DNA of 64,000 nucleotides from JADKHR01 sp041917295 (GCA_041917295.1 JAYRXX010000025.1:115314-179313), one strand, 5' to 3'; positions 15,883 to 24,499 are shown, numbered from the stretch's first letter. Program-made: numbers and translations. The notes: generated by a model from the letters alone, not told the origin.

Positions 15883-16083
15883 ATGAAAGGTACAGTGAAA
15901 TGGTTCAACGCATCCAAGGGGTTTGGCTTCATCACCCCCGAAGGTGGTGCGGAGGACGTGTTCGTTCACTTCTCGGCCATCCAGGGCGAAGGTTACAAAA
16001 CCCTGAATGACGGCCAAGCGGTGGAGCTCGAGGTGACCAAAGGCCCCAAAGGCTTGCAGGCCGCCAACGTTCGCCCGTTGTAA
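15883..16083 (+). CDS. Cold-shock domain protein (CspA family)
   Basis: A 66-residue single cold-shock (OB-fold) protein, an RNA chaperone. RNP1 is KGFGFITPE and RNP2 is DVFVHFSAI, with the invariant MKGTVKWFNASKGFGFI start. An in-frame ATG at 15865 would add six residues (MDGDVS), but the family start is at 15883. The long leader before it and a strong terminator after it make this a monocistronic unit. Confidence 0.95.
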   Translation: MKGTVKWFNASKGFGFITPEGGAEDVFVHFSAIQGEGYKTLNDGQAVELEVTKGPKGLQAANVRPL

Positions 16084-16100
16084 CCAACGGCTTCGTTCAA

Positions 16101-16146
16101 AAGAAGGCCCCTGTCGGTTTTGCCGCCAGGGGCCTTCTTCTTTTAA
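16101..16146 (+). terminator. Rho-independent terminator after the cold-shock gene
   Basis: Perfect 13-bp stem (16101-16113 with 16127-16139; AAGAAGGCCCCTG against CAGGGGCCTTCTT) and a 13-nt loop, followed by CTTTTAA. It sits 17 bases after the stop codon. Confidence 0.9.
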
Positions 16147-16306
16147 CCCGAACTTTGGAATAGGCGCGAGGACCGAGACGAATGAGGCCGCGACAGTTTC
16201 GACGAAAAAAGTGAGGTCGATGCATGGACATCGGACGAACTTTTTGAGAAAGAAAATGGCGCGGCCTCGTTCGTCGAATCCCGCGTTCTATTGCAAAATT
16301 CGGGTT
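16145..16306 (+). repeat. Long palindrome, class II copy 1 (between csp and kdsA)
   Basis: A 162-bp element with arms of about 60 bases. It starts AACCCGAACTTTGGAATAG and ends with its near-complement. It shares GGCGCGAGGACCGAGACG and CGTCGAATCCCGCG with the copy at 60951-61115, while the rest of the arms differ between copies but still pair within each copy. The centre has a stretch GAAAAAAGTGAGG opposed by CGAACTTTTTGAG. The end of the element runs into the kdsA promoter. Confidence 0.75.
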
Positions 16307-16317
16307 TAAGCTATAAT
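16291..16317 (+). promoter_or_regulatory. Probable promoter of the kdsA operon
   Basis: TTGCAA (16291-16296), 15-bp spacer, perfect TATAAT (16312-16317). The -35 lies inside the right arm of the palindrome at 16145-16306. The rest of 16318-16402 is leader, with a small CTCTCC/GGAGAG hairpin and GGGAGGAAAGG upstream of the start codon. Confidence 0.5.
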
Positions 16318-16402
16318 TGAACCCGCTTGGATCCCTCACCCTGCCCTCTCCCAAGAGGAGAGGGAAAGAACGGCTAGATGGGAGGAAAGGTCGTTACCAA
16401 CA

Positions 16403-17269
16403 ATGGATAAAATGAAATCTGATGCGTGTACCGTTTCTCTGGGATCCATCCGCCTTGCCAACGATCGGCCTTTTGTTTTGATCGCGGGGCCCTGTGTGGT
16501 GGAAAGCGAATCGTTGACGTTGCTCGTCGCGGCGCGGCTTAAAGACATCGGTCGCGCTCTTAATATCCCCGTCATCTTTAAAGCGTCCTACGACAAGGCC
16601 AATCGGACCTCTTCCGGATCGTTTCGTGGTCCGGGGGCGGCGGAAGGGTTGGCCGTGCTCGCCAAGGTCCGGCGGGAGTTGGGTCTTCCCATTTTGACCG
16701 ACATCCATTCTGTGGAAGAAATCCCGGCCGCCGCGGCGGTGGTCGACGTTCTTCAAATTCCGGCCTTTTTGTCCCGCCAAACCGATTTGGTGGTTTCCGC
16801 CGCCAAAACCGGTAAAGTGGTGAACGTAAAAAAGGGACAGTTCCTGGCCCCGTGGGACGCCAAAAATATAGTCGAAAAAGTTCGTTCCGCCGGGTCCGAT
16901 CGGGTCATGCTGACCGAACGGGGCGTGTCGTTCGGCTACAACAATTTGGTGGTGGATATGCGCGGGTTGGATGTGCTTCGGTCCATCGGCGCGCCCGTTG
17001 TGTTCGACGCCACCCACTCGGTTCAGTTGCCGGGGGGCCAGGGCGCGGCCTCCGGGGGACAACGGGAGTTCATTTACCCCCTGGCCCGGGCGGCCGTCGC
17101 CGTGGGCGTGGCGGCGGTATTTATGGAGGTTCATCCTGAACCGGAAAAGGCCCTTTCCGACGGGCCCAACGCGGTCCGCTTGGCCCATGTGCCCGACCTG
17201 TTGAAACGGCTGAAGGCCATTGACCGGGTTGTGAAGGCTCGGGGATTTTTGAAAAACACTTTTCGTTAG
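16403..17269 (+). CDS. kdsA: 3-deoxy-8-phosphooctulonate (KDO-8-P) synthase
   Basis: Condenses phosphoenolpyruvate with D-arabinose-5-phosphate to KDO-8-phosphate, the committed step in KDO synthesis for lipopolysaccharide. The 288-residue product has the class-I aldolase-like TIM barrel with FVLIAGPCVVESE, FKASYDKANRTSS, LTDIHSVEE, IPAFLSRQTDL and FGYNNLVVDMRG, all KdsA hallmarks distinguishing it from DAHP synthase. First gene of kdsA - small membrane protein - kdsD - kdsC - lptC - lptA - lptB. Confidence 0.95.
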   Translation: MDKMKSDACTVSLGSIRLANDRPFVLIAGPCVVESESLTLLVAARLKDIGRALNIPVIFKASYDKANRTSSGSFRGPGAAEGLAVLAKVRRELGLPILTDIHSVEEIPAAAAVVDVLQIPAFLSRQTDLVVSAAKTGKVVNVKKGQFLAPWDAKNIVEKVRSAGSDRVMLTERGVSFGYNNLVVDMRGLDVLRSIGAPVVFDATHSVQLPGGQGAASGGQREFIYPLARAAVAVGVAAVFMEVHPEPEKALSDGPNAVRLAHVPDLLKRLKAIDRVVKARGFLKNTFR

Positions 17270-17280
17270 AGAGGCGGCGC

Positions 17281-17499
17281 ATGAATAAAACGTCGAAAAT
17301 AAAAATGGCTGAACCCTCTGTGGCGCCGGCGGGTGAGGCTTGGCGGCCCACGTGGCGGTGGCATTTGAAAGCGCTGGCCGGAATTTATTTGTTTTTAACC
17401 CTGTTCTATTTTGCCGTGGATCGCTGGTTGTCCCATCTTCCTGAACCCTACAAACTTCGGGACGTGCCGGCGGAAATGACCCCCTGGCTGAAAAAGTAA
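17281..17499 (+). CDS. Small single-pass membrane protein in the KDO operon
   Basis: A 72-residue protein with one clear hydrophobic helix (LKALAGIYLFLTLFYFAVDR, about residues 30-49) and short charged ends. GAGAGGCGG lies six or so bases before the ATG, and the gene sits 11 bp after kdsA and 5 bp before kdsD, so it is very probably translated. I do not recognise the family. Position suggests a link with LPS assembly, but nothing in the sequence says what it does. Confidence 0.7.
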   Translation: MNKTSKIKMAEPSVAPAGEAWRPTWRWHLKALAGIYLFLTLFYFAVDRWLSHLPEPYKLRDVPAEMTPWLKK

Positions 17500-17504
17500 T
17501 TTCC

Positions 17505-18491
17505 ATGAAACCCTCTTCCCGACCCCTGGCCCATTGGTTGGCTCGCGCCCGTCAGACGCTTCGCGTGGAAGCCCGGGCCGTGGCGGACCAGGCGGGCCAT
17601 GTGGACCGGGCCTTCGTCGAAGCGGCCGAGCGGTTGGTTCGCACCCGAGGCCGGGTGGTGGTGATGGGTATCGGCAAATCGGGTTTGATCGGCCGTAAAC
17701 TGGCCGCGACCCTTTCGTCCACGGGAACCGCCGCCTTTTTTGTTCATCCCACGGAAGGCATGCACGGCGATGTGGGAATGGTTTTGCCGGGCGACACGGT
17801 GGTGGCGCTCTCTTACTCCGGCGAAACCGAAGAGCTGAAAAAAATTTTAAGCCCCCTGCGCTCCACGGGCGTGTTCTTAATCGCGATCACCGGGCGGCCC
17901 CGGTCCCCGTTGGGCCGCGCCGCGAACCTGGTCATCAATACCGCCGTGAGCCGCGAAGCGTGCCCATTTAATATCACGCCCACGGCCTCGACCACCGCCG
18001 CCCTCGCGGCGGGAGATGCGTTGGCCCTTTTGGCCATGGAAATGCGGGGGTTCGGCCGGGACGATTTTGCCCGGCTTCATCCGGCGGGGACGTTGGGAAA
18101 AAAACTGACCCTCCGTGTGGGCGATTTGATGCACAAAGGATCGGACAATCCCCTGGTCCTTCACACGCGCCGGGTGGAAGAGGCCTTGGCGGTGATGACC
18201 CGTACCCGTTTGGGAACCGCGTCGGTGGTGGACGGGCGGGGCCGTTTGGCGGGGGTGTTTACCGACGGGGACCTGCGGCGGAAACTGCCGGCCGATCCCG
18301 ATCTGTTGACGCGGCCGGTGAGCGCCGTAATGACGCGCCGTCCCCGGACGGTGTCGGTTGACGAGCTGGCCGCGGATGTGGCGCCCCTGTTTCGGAAATT
18401 TGGGTTGGACAACTTCCCTGTGGTGGACAAACGGGGCCGGCCCGTGGGCGTGTTGGACGAAAAAGATTTGTTGGAGGAAGGACTTGTCTAA
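17505..18491 (+). CDS. kdsD: Arabinose-5-phosphate isomerase (KpsF/GutQ family)
   Basis: Interconverts ribulose-5-phosphate and arabinose-5-phosphate, supplying KdsA. The 328-residue product has an N-terminal SIS domain (GIGKSGLIGRKLAATLSSTG, then TEGMHGDVGM and ALSYSGETEEL) and two C-terminal CBS motifs (VGDLMHKGSDNPLV; VSAVMTRRPRTVSV), the standard KdsD arrangement. Its stop overlaps the start of kdsC. ATG start five bases after the small membrane gene. Confidence 0.94.
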   Translation: MKPSSRPLAHWLARARQTLRVEARAVADQAGHVDRAFVEAAERLVRTRGRVVVMGIGKSGLIGRKLAATLSSTGTAAFFVHPTEGMHGDVGMVLPGDTVVALSYSGETEELKKILSPLRSTGVFLIAITGRPRSPLGRAANLVINTAVSREACPFNITPTASTTAALAAGDALALLAMEMRGFGRDDFARLHPAGTLGKKLTLRVGDLMHKGSDNPLVLHTRRVEEALAVMTRTRLGTASVVDGRGRLAGVFTDGDLRRKLPADPDLLTRPVSAVMTRRPRTVSVDELAADVAPLFRKFGLDNFPVVDKRGRPVGVLDEKDLLEEGLV

Positions 18492-19062
18492 AACGCCGAA
18501 ACTTCTTTCGCCCCGGGCCCTGCGGGCGCGGGCTAAAAAAATCCGTTTGCTGGCCATGGACGTGGACGGCGTTTTGACGGAAGGGTCCATTATCGTCTTG
18601 GAATCCGGCGAGGAAATCAAGTTTTGGAACGTGAAAGACCGGATCGCCTTTTTTATGCTTAAAAAATTCGACGGGCTTTTTAAAGTCGCGTGGATCACGG
18701 GGCGCAAGTCCCGGCAAGTCAAAGACCGCTCGCGCGAGGTGGGCGTGGTCGCCCTTTACCAACACTGCGACCACAAAGGAAAAGCCTTGCTGGAAACCAT
18801 GGCCCGATGCAAGGTGACACCCGACGAAACGTTGTTTATCGGCGACGACTTGGTGGATTTGCCCGCGTTTCGCGAAGCGGGGTTGGCGGTGTGTCCGGCG
18901 GACGCGCACCCCGCCATCAAGCGCATCGCCCACTGGATCACCCCGTCCCCGGGGGGCCGGGGGGTTTTTCGCGATGTGGTGGATTTTGTGTTGGAATCAC
19001 AAGGGTTAATGGGGCGTTTGATTGAGCGGTTTGAACATCCGGATCGTCGGCCGAATCCTTAG
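18484..19062 (+). CDS. kdsC: KDO-8-phosphate phosphatase (HAD superfamily)
   Basis: Removes the phosphate from KDO-8-P to give KDO. About 192 residues; the HAD motif I is MDVDGVLTEG (D26, D28), motif II is WITGRKS, and motif IV is IGDDLVDLPAF. The reading frame is open well upstream, but the TTG at 18484, preceded at a proper distance by GGAGGAAGG, gives the family length and overlaps the kdsD stop. Ends at 19062, 41 bases inside the next gene's first possible start. Confidence 0.93.
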   Translation: MSKTPKLLSPRALRARAKKIRLLAMDVDGVLTEGSIIVLESGEEIKFWNVKDRIAFFMLKKFDGLFKVAWITGRKSRQVKDRSREVGVVALYQHCDHKGKALLETMARCKVTPDETLFIGDDLVDLPAFREAGLAVCPADAHPAIKRIAHWITPSPGGRGVFRDVVDFVLESQGLMGRLIERFEHPDRRPNP

Positions 19063-19600
19063 TTCGTTGGCGGCGGGGGCTTTGTTCGCGTGCCGCTCCC
19101 CCCGTCCGGCCGGCGAATCCGTTGCGGCCGCGGGATCTTCCGTCGGTGGTCATCCGGACCAGGTTTTGGGCCAATTTTCGATGGACGCCTACAACGGTTT
19201 GCGCCGCCAGTGGGCGCTCACGGCGCCGCGAGGGGAACTTTTTGACCGTGAACACCGGGTGGATTTGGTGAACCCCCGGGTTCGATTTTATAATGACGGT
19301 CAGCCAGGGTCGGAGGTGGTGGCGGCCCAGGGGCGGCTGAACTCGGAAACAAAAGACATGTGGGCCACCGGCGGGTTGGTGATGGTCTCCACCGACGGGG
19401 TGCGGCTGGAAAGCGAGTGGGCTCATTACGATAAAAAATCAGATCGATTTGTGTCCACGGCGCCGGTCACCGTCACTCGGGGACCGTCGGTGGTCAAGGG
19501 CGTGGGCTGGCAAGCCCAGTCGGACCTCTCCGATATGGTCATTTTTTCCCAACGGGGCGAAATCGCCGACGAAGACAGCCACGGGTTTGGAACACGATGA
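19022..19600 (+). CDS. lptC: LPS export periplasmic protein LptC
   Basis: A 192-residue bitopic protein expected to link the LptBFG ABC transporter to LptA. Residues about 7-22 form a hydrophobic N-terminal anchor ending with a cysteine (GRILSSLAAGALFACRS), possibly a lipoprotein signal. The remainder is a beta-rich LptC/OstA-like domain (FSMDAYNGLRRQWALTAPRG, KDMWATGGLVMVSTDGVRLE, DYKKSDRF-like repeats). The start is uncertain: TTG at 19022 or TTG at 19031, both overlapping kdsC. Overlaps lptA by four bases. Confidence 0.82.
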   Translation: MSGLNIRIVGRILSSLAAGALFACRSPRPAGESVAAAGSSVGGHPDQVLGQFSMDAYNGLRRQWALTAPRGELFDREHRVDLVNPRVRFYNDGQPGSEVVAAQGRLNSETKDMWATGGLVMVSTDGVRLESEWAHYDKKSDRFVSTAPVTVTRGPSVVKGVGWQAQSDLSDMVIFSQRGEIADEDSHGFGTR

Positions 19601-20421
19601 CCCGTCTTTTGCTGGGATGCGCGGCTCTGATCTTGGGCGCGGCCGCGGCGGTGCGGGCGGCGGACGGGTCGGCGGTCAACGCGTCCACGGCCGCGCCCAA
19701 AACCGTGATCACCAGCCGCTCGGCCCGGGTGCTGGGCAAAGGGCGCACGGTGGAATTTACCGGCGACGTGGTTTTGGTTCGAGGGTCCGACACGATGTGG
19801 GCGGACCGATTGATCACCGAAGACAACAACGCTTTCGCGCGTGCCTGGGGCAACGTGGTGTTTCGGCGGGAGAGCGAAGGGGACCCGGTTCGCTGGGAGT
19901 CGTGGGGCGATCGGGCGGTGTATGACACGCGGTTGGCCTCCGGAACAGTGTGGGGGGACGGGAATTCGGCCCGGGCCCGGCGAACGCCCGTGGGGGATCC
20001 GTCGTTGCGCGGGGGTGTGGTGGACGTGGAAGCGCCCGTGATCACCCTGGCCCGTACGTCCACGGGACCCGTGGTTTCGGACGCCGCCGCGGGCCTCGCC
20101 CAGGCGCGGGGAAGCGTTTACATTAAAAGCCTGGAGTCGACGCCCACGGTTCGGGTGACCGAACTGTGGAGCGAACGGGCCGATTACAACGGGCCCGAGG
20201 ATCGCTTTGAGGTGGAAGGCGTTTACAGCGTATCGGCGTGGGGGGATCGCCCCGACGGGCCGCCCGCGAATCTGGACCGGCCCTACGCTCGCCAAAGCCA
20301 AGGACGCGATTTGCGGGAGGTGGAAGGGGAACGGATCGTTTTTCATCCGGTGAGCCGCCGGCTGGTGGTGGAAAGGCGGGCGAAGGCGTTTATTCGGTTT
20401 GAGCAAAAGGGGACGAATTAA
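19597..20421 (+). CDS. lptA: LptA/OstA-like periplasmic LPS transport protein
   Basis: A 274-residue secreted protein of the OstA/LptA family that forms the periplasmic bridge for lipopolysaccharide. Signal peptide about residues 1-22 (LLLGCAALILGAAAAVRAA). The beta-jellyroll repeats are visible as TSRSARVLGKGRTVEFTGDV, DTMWADRLITEDNNAFARAW and repeated FEVEGVYSV-type strands. It is longer than the 180-residue E. coli LptA, with a second OstA-like half. Immediately followed by lptB, with no gap. Confidence 0.85.
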   Translation: MTRLLLGCAALILGAAAAVRAADGSAVNASTAAPKTVITSRSARVLGKGRTVEFTGDVVLVRGSDTMWADRLITEDNNAFARAWGNVVFRRESEGDPVRWESWGDRAVYDTRLASGTVWGDGNSARARRTPVGDPSLRGGVVDVEAPVITLARTSTGPVVSDAAAGLAQARGSVYIKSLESTPTVRVTELWSERADYNGPEDRFEVEGVYSVSAWGDRPDGPPANLDRPYARQSQGRDLREVEGERIVFHPVSRRLVVERRAKAFIRFEQKGTN

Positions 20422-21141
20422 GTGGCTTTGTTGGCTGAAAACTTAAAAAAGTCGTTTGGCGGAAGGGTGGTTGTCGACGGGGTTACGGTGGAAGTGAACC
20501 CCGGTGAAATCGTGGGTTTGTTGGGGCCCAACGGCGCCGGAAAAACCACGTCCTTTTACATGACCGTGGGCCTGTTGCGGCCCGACGCCGGGCGGATCAT
20601 GATCGACGATAAAGAGGTGTCCGGGTTGCCTATGTTCAAGCGCGCTCGGGCGGGGTTGGGGTATTTGGCCCAAGAGCCCTCCATCTTTCGGCGGCTGTCG
20701 GTGGAAGACAACCTCAACGCCATTTTGGAACACCTCCCTCTGTTGCCGGAACAACGAACGGCCAAACGCGAGACGCTGTTGACCGATTTGGGTTTGACCC
20801 GGTTGTCGCGCCAAATGGCGTACACGCTGTCGGGCGGGGAAAAACGCCGGACGGAAATTGCCCGGGCGTTGGTGACCGACCCGCGGTATCTGCTGCTGGA
20901 CGAGCCATTCGTGGGGATCGATCCCCTGGCGGTCAACGACATTCAAGACGTGCTGGGCCAGCTGAAACAAAAAGGGTTGGGGTTGTTGATCACCGACCAC
21001 AACGTGCGGGCCACGTTGGAAATTGTGGACCGGGCCTACATCATTCACGCGGGTCGAATCTTGGTTCATGGCGGGGCCCAGGATTTGTTGAATTCCCCGG
21101 ACGCCCGCCGGTTGTATTTGGGAGACAAGTTTAAGATGTAA
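20422..21141 (+). CDS. lptB: LPS export ABC transporter ATP-binding protein
   Basis: Cytoplasmic ATPase powering LPS extraction from the inner membrane. 239 residues with Walker A GPNGAGKTTSFYM, signature LSGGEKRRTEIARAL, Walker B YLLLDEPFVGIDP and a switch His in LLITDHNVRATL, and the LptB-typical GYLAQEPSIFRRLSVEDN. GTG start directly after the lptA stop. Its permease partners LptF/LptG are not in the window. In many genomes rpoN follows; here it does not. Confidence 0.95.
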   Translation: MALLAENLKKSFGGRVVVDGVTVEVNPGEIVGLLGPNGAGKTTSFYMTVGLLRPDAGRIMIDDKEVSGLPMFKRARAGLGYLAQEPSIFRRLSVEDNLNAILEHLPLLPEQRTAKRETLLTDLGLTRLSRQMAYTLSGGEKRRTEIARALVTDPRYLLLDEPFVGIDPLAVNDIQDVLGQLKQKGLGLLITDHNVRATLEIVDRAYIIHAGRILVHGGAQDLLNSPDARRLYLGDKFKM

Positions 21142-21144
21142 AAA

Positions 21145-21172
21145 TTGACAGTTCCTCGATGGAAATGATAAA
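21145..21172 (+). promoter_or_regulatory. Promoter of the hpf-PTS operon
   Basis: TTGACA (21145-21150), 16-bp spacer, GATAAA (21167-21172). It starts three bases after lptB, giving a leader of about 30 nt before hpf. The -10 is imperfect, so other spacing is possible. Confidence 0.5.
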
Positions 21173-21208
21173 TTGACGCTTTAACAAACTCGTTTCTGAG
21201 GACGCCCT

Positions 21209-21730
21209 ATGCAAATTCATATCACCGCCCGCCACATTGAGCTCACCCCGGCTTTGGCCGACTACGCTCGGAAAAAATTTGAACGCATTGCCCGCCACTT
21301 CGAGATTGTTCTTCGCGCCCAAGTGATTCTCACCGTCGAGAAACACCGCCACATCGCCGAGGCGGTGGTTCACGCCCAGGGCCACCACGATTTCCGCGCC
21401 CGGGAAGTGGCCGGCGATTTGTACGCCGCCATCGATTTGGCGGCGGAAAAACTTCAACTTCACTTTTCCCGGGAAAAAGATCGACGGGTGCGCGGCCGCC
21501 GCGGTGAAAAGGCCCGGCCTGGCGTGGATCCGCTTCCCGCCGCGTCCAAAGAGCCCGTCGTCACCCGCATCAGCCGCGTGACGCCCCGGGTGTTGTCGGT
21601 GGCCGAAGCGGCCCGGGCCTTGGGCGACACGGACATGGATTTTTTGTTGTTCTTGAACGAAAGCGACGCGCCCCGCGTTATTTATCGACGGCAAGACGGT
21701 ACCTACGGGCTTCTGGAACCCAACCTTTAA
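21209..21730 (+). CDS. hpf: Ribosome hibernation promoting factor (long form)
   Basis: A 173-residue HPF/RaiA protein that inactivates ribosomes in stationary phase. The N-terminal domain (MQIHITARHIELTPALADYA, ARHFEIVLRAQVILTVEKHR, DLYAAIDLAAEKLQLH) binds the 30S decoding site. After a linker comes a C-terminal domain (VTRISRVTPRVLSVAEAARA and FLLFLNESDAPRVIYRRQDG) that mediates ribosome dimerisation in long HPFs. First gene of the PTS-related operon. Confidence 0.92.
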   Translation: MQIHITARHIELTPALADYARKKFERIARHFEIVLRAQVILTVEKHRHIAEAVVHAQGHHDFRAREVAGDLYAAIDLAAEKLQLHFSREKDRRVRGRRGEKARPGVDPLPAASKEPVVTRISRVTPRVLSVAEAARALGDTDMDFLLFLNESDAPRVIYRRQDGTYGLLEPNL

Positions 21731-21742
21731 GGCGGCCTTCCC

Positions 21743-22201
21743 ATGAAACTCGTCGACATTCTCGCTCCCGGCGCCGTCTCGGTGGAACTGGCGGCCACCA
21801 CGAAAAAAGAGGCTTTGGAAGAGTTGTGCGGATTGCTGGCCAAGGCCGACAAGTTGCCCGATGCCCCGGCCATGGTTCGCACGCTGTTGGAGCGAGAAGC
21901 CTTGGGGTCCACGGGCATCGGCCAGGGGGTGGCCATCCCACACGGCAAGGCGCCCACCATCAAGGCCCAAGCGGCGGCCTTGGGCATTTCCAAACGGGGC
22001 GTTGAATTTGAGGCGCTCGACGGCGAGCCCGTGCATATTTTGTTTTTGCTGGTCGCGCCGCCGGACGCGGCGGGCAACCACTTGAAAGCCCTGGCGAAAG
22101 TGTCCCGGTTGTTGAAAGACAAATTTTTCCGCCAAGCCCTCAAAGATTCCAAAAGTCCTGACGAAATCCTGAAGATCATCCGCGAGGAAGACGAATACTG
22201 A
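21743..22201 (+). CDS. ptsN: PTS EIIA-Ntr-type protein
   Basis: A 152-residue EIIA of the fructose/nitrogen family. The phospho-accepting histidine is in GVAIPHGKAPTI (near residue 69), preceded by LEREALGSTGIGQG. With no fused EIIB/EIIC it is likely regulatory, as in the PTS-Ntr branch. Located between hpf and hprK, as in many Gram-negative bacteria (where rpoN-hpf-ptsN-rapZ cluster). Stop overlaps the hprK start by one base. Confidence 0.9.
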   Translation: MKLVDILAPGAVSVELAATTKKEALEELCGLLAKADKLPDAPAMVRTLLEREALGSTGIGQGVAIPHGKAPTIKAQAAALGISKRGVEFEALDGEPVHILFLLVAPPDAAGNHLKALAKVSRLLKDKFFRQALKDSKSPDEILKIIREEDEY

Positions 22202-23181
22202 TGGACAAAGACGTCGCCGCGGGCCGCCCGGCGCCGCTGTATGTGGAAGAACTTTGGAAAAGCCAAGCCGAGGCCCTGCGGTTGTCGTTGTTGGCCGGTC
22301 AGGGAGGGTTTCGCCGCTCCATTCCCGTCGCGGACATCAACCGTCCGGGGTTAACCCTCGCCGGTTTTTTTGAGTTTTACCGCGGTGAACGCATGCAGGT
22401 GTTTGGCATGGGGGAATCGGCCTTCACGGCCACCCTCTCCAGCGCCCAGCGAATGGAAATTTTTGATCGGCTGTTGTCGGCGCCGGACCTTCCCTGCGTC
22501 ATCCTCACTCACGGCCGCGAACCGGTGAGCGAAATGGTGGAACAGTGCGAGCGCTATCAGGTGCCCCTGTTTCAGTCTCAGTGGGAAACCGCCCGGTTTA
22601 TCGGCGAACTCACGGCTTACCTGGAAGAACGCCTGGCTCCCTCCACCTCCATGCACGGAACGTTGGTGAACGTGTACGGCATGGGGGTGTTGATCCTGGG
22701 GTCGTCGGGGATCGGCAAATCCGAATGCGCTTTGGAACTGCTTAAACGAAGCCACATGTTGGTGGCCGACGACCGGGTGGAAGTGCGCCACAAACCCGGC
22801 GGTATTTTGGTGGGGTCAGGCCACCAGCTGGTGCAACACCACATGGAAGTGCGGGGGTTGGGCATCATCGACGTGTGGAAAATTTTCGGCGTGGGCGCGG
22901 TGCTCAAGCGGTCGTTGGTGGAACTGGTGGTGTACCTGGAATCTTGGGACCAAAAAAAAGAATACGACCGCATGGGCCTGGAAGACAAAACCACCACGTT
23001 GCTCGGCGTCGCTGTTCCTGAAATCCGCGTGCCGGTTCAGCCCGGACGAAATTTGGGCGCCTTGATCGAGGTGGCCACCTTGAACCAGCGGTTGAAACAG
23101 CACGGGGTTCATTCCGCCCGGGAACTGAACGAGCGGTTGATTCAACGCATGTCCGGCCACACCGGTCGGGCTCGCCTGTGA
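22201..23181 (+). CDS. hprK: HPr kinase/phosphorylase
   Basis: Bifunctional enzyme that phosphorylates and dephosphorylates Ser46 of HPr. The 326-residue product has an N-terminal DRTGG-like domain, the Walker A GSSGIGKSECALELL (about residues 167-174 for the loop) and the HprK signature EVRGLGIIDVWKIFG. HPr from the same operon has Ser46 in a normal context, so the pair is coherent. Overlaps rapZ by four bases (GTGA). Confidence 0.96.
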   Translation: MDKDVAAGRPAPLYVEELWKSQAEALRLSLLAGQGGFRRSIPVADINRPGLTLAGFFEFYRGERMQVFGMGESAFTATLSSAQRMEIFDRLLSAPDLPCVILTHGREPVSEMVEQCERYQVPLFQSQWETARFIGELTAYLEERLAPSTSMHGTLVNVYGMGVLILGSSGIGKSECALELLKRSHMLVADDRVEVRHKPGGILVGSGHQLVQHHMEVRGLGIIDVWKIFGVGAVLKRSLVELVVYLESWDQKKEYDRMGLEDKTTTLLGVAVPEIRVPVQPGRNLGALIEVATLNQRLKQHGVHSARELNERLIQRMSGHTGRARL

Positions 23182-24059
23182 AAAAGGCCCGCGGGCCCAG
23201 CGATTGCGTGATCGTCACCGGGTTGTCCGGCGCCGGGAAATCCACGGCGTTGCGGGCTCTGGAAGACATGGGGTATTTTTGCGTCGATAATTTGCCGTTG
23301 CCTTTGCTCCCCGCGCTGGTGCGCCTCTACCGCGACTGGGGCCAAACCCTCACCAAGATCGCCGTGGGGGTCGACGTTCGAACGGGGTTGCCGGCGCGGG
23401 TGTTTCAAAAATCCATGGCGGATTTGGCTCGTCAGAAGTTGGTTCCCCGGGTTCTTTTTATGGATGCCGACGATCAAACCCTGTTGCGGCGCTACTCCGA
23501 AACGCGTCGCCGCCATCCGTTGGCGGGAACCGTGGTCAGCGGGGTCCGGCGGGAACGGCGCCTGTTGCACGACATGGCGTCGTGGGCCGACAAGACCATC
23601 GACACCTCCCATTTGGCTCCCGGCGAAGTCAAAGAAATGGTGTTGAACACCCTGGGGTTGCGTCATCCCCGGGGCATGGCGGTGGTCGTTGAATCGTTCG
23701 GCTACAAACACGGCGTGCCCATGGACGCCGACGTGGTGTGGGATGTGCGATTTTTGCCCAACCCCAACTACGTGCCGGATTTGCGGAACTTGACGGGCCG
23801 CAACGCCAAGGTGGCGCGGTATGTTCTGGAAAATCCGTTGACGAAAAAGTTCTTGTCCTATTTGGACCCGTTGTTGGGCTTTTTGTTGGATCGGTTTTCG
23901 CAGGAAGGGAAAAGTTATTTGACGTTGGCCGTGGGATGCACCGGCGGGCGGCACCGAAGCGTGGCCATCGCCGAGGCGTTGGCCAGGCGGGTTCGGGCTT
24001 TGAAACGGTTCGATGTGCGCGTTCATCACCGGGATTCGGCCCGAAAGGGGGGCTTGTGA
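23178..24059 (+). CDS. rapZ: RNase adapter / nucleotide-binding protein RapZ (YvcJ)
   Basis: A 293-residue P-loop protein of the RapZ/YvcJ family; in E. coli it controls glucosamine-6-phosphate synthase through small RNAs. Walker A GLSGAGKS is at residues 15-22, followed by ALEDMGYFCVDNLP, and the C-terminal domain has FGYKHGVPMDADVVWDVRFLPNP and IGCTGGRHRSVAIAE (read here as VGCTGGRHRSV). Sits between hprK and the mannose-type EIIA. Confidence 0.95.
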   Translation: MKKARGPSDCVIVTGLSGAGKSTALRALEDMGYFCVDNLPLPLLPALVRLYRDWGQTLTKIAVGVDVRTGLPARVFQKSMADLARQKLVPRVLFMDADDQTLLRRYSETRRRHPLAGTVVSGVRRERRLLHDMASWADKTIDTSHLAPGEVKEMVLNTLGLRHPRGMAVVVESFGYKHGVPMDADVVWDVRFLPNPNYVPDLRNLTGRNAKVARYVLENPLTKKFLSYLDPLLGFLLDRFSQEGKSYLTLAVGCTGGRHRSVAIAEALARRVRALKRFDVRVHHRDSARKGGL

Positions 24060-24481
24060 TAGGGATTTTGTTGGTGACCCACGGGGGGTTGGGGCAGGAA
24101 ATGTTGGTGTGCGCCGAAAATGTGGTCGGCAAGCAATCCTTTGCCGTGGCGTTGGGGGTGGCGGGTTCGGAATCGCCCGACGGGTTTGAGGTGCGGTTGC
24201 GGGCCGCGTTGGGCCAATTGACGGCTCCGGCGGGGGTGTTGGTGTTGGCCGACATGTTGGGGGGAACCCCGTGCAATGTGTGCCTCCGTTTGGCCCGCGA
24301 TCCCCAGTGCCCCTTCGAGTTGGTGACCGGGGTGAACTTGCCCATGTTAATCACCGCGTTGGCCAACCGCCATTACATGCCCCTGCCCCAGTTGGCTCAA
24401 AAACTTGTCGATGACGCACCCCGAAGCGCCCAACGGCCGCTTCAGCGGTTGCGCGATCATTTGCCCGGGGCGTCGGCTTGA
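24056..24481 (+). CDS. PTS mannose-family EIIA
   Basis: 141 residues. Sequence VIGILLVTHGGLGQEMLV carries the phosphorylated His near residue 9 (consensus LLVTHG), and VLVLADMLGGTPCNVCLRL is the family's conserved D(M)xGGTP motif. GTG start overlapping the rapZ stop (GTGA). Together with the following EIIB, EIIC and EIID it makes a complete mannose-type permease. Confidence 0.9.
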   Translation: MIGILLVTHGGLGQEMLVCAENVVGKQSFAVALGVAGSESPDGFEVRLRAALGQLTAPAGVLVLADMLGGTPCNVCLRLARDPQCPFELVTGVNLPMLITALANRHYMPLPQLAQKLVDDAPRSAQRPLQRLRDHLPGASA

Positions 24482-24499
24482 TTGGGATTGGGTTCTAAC

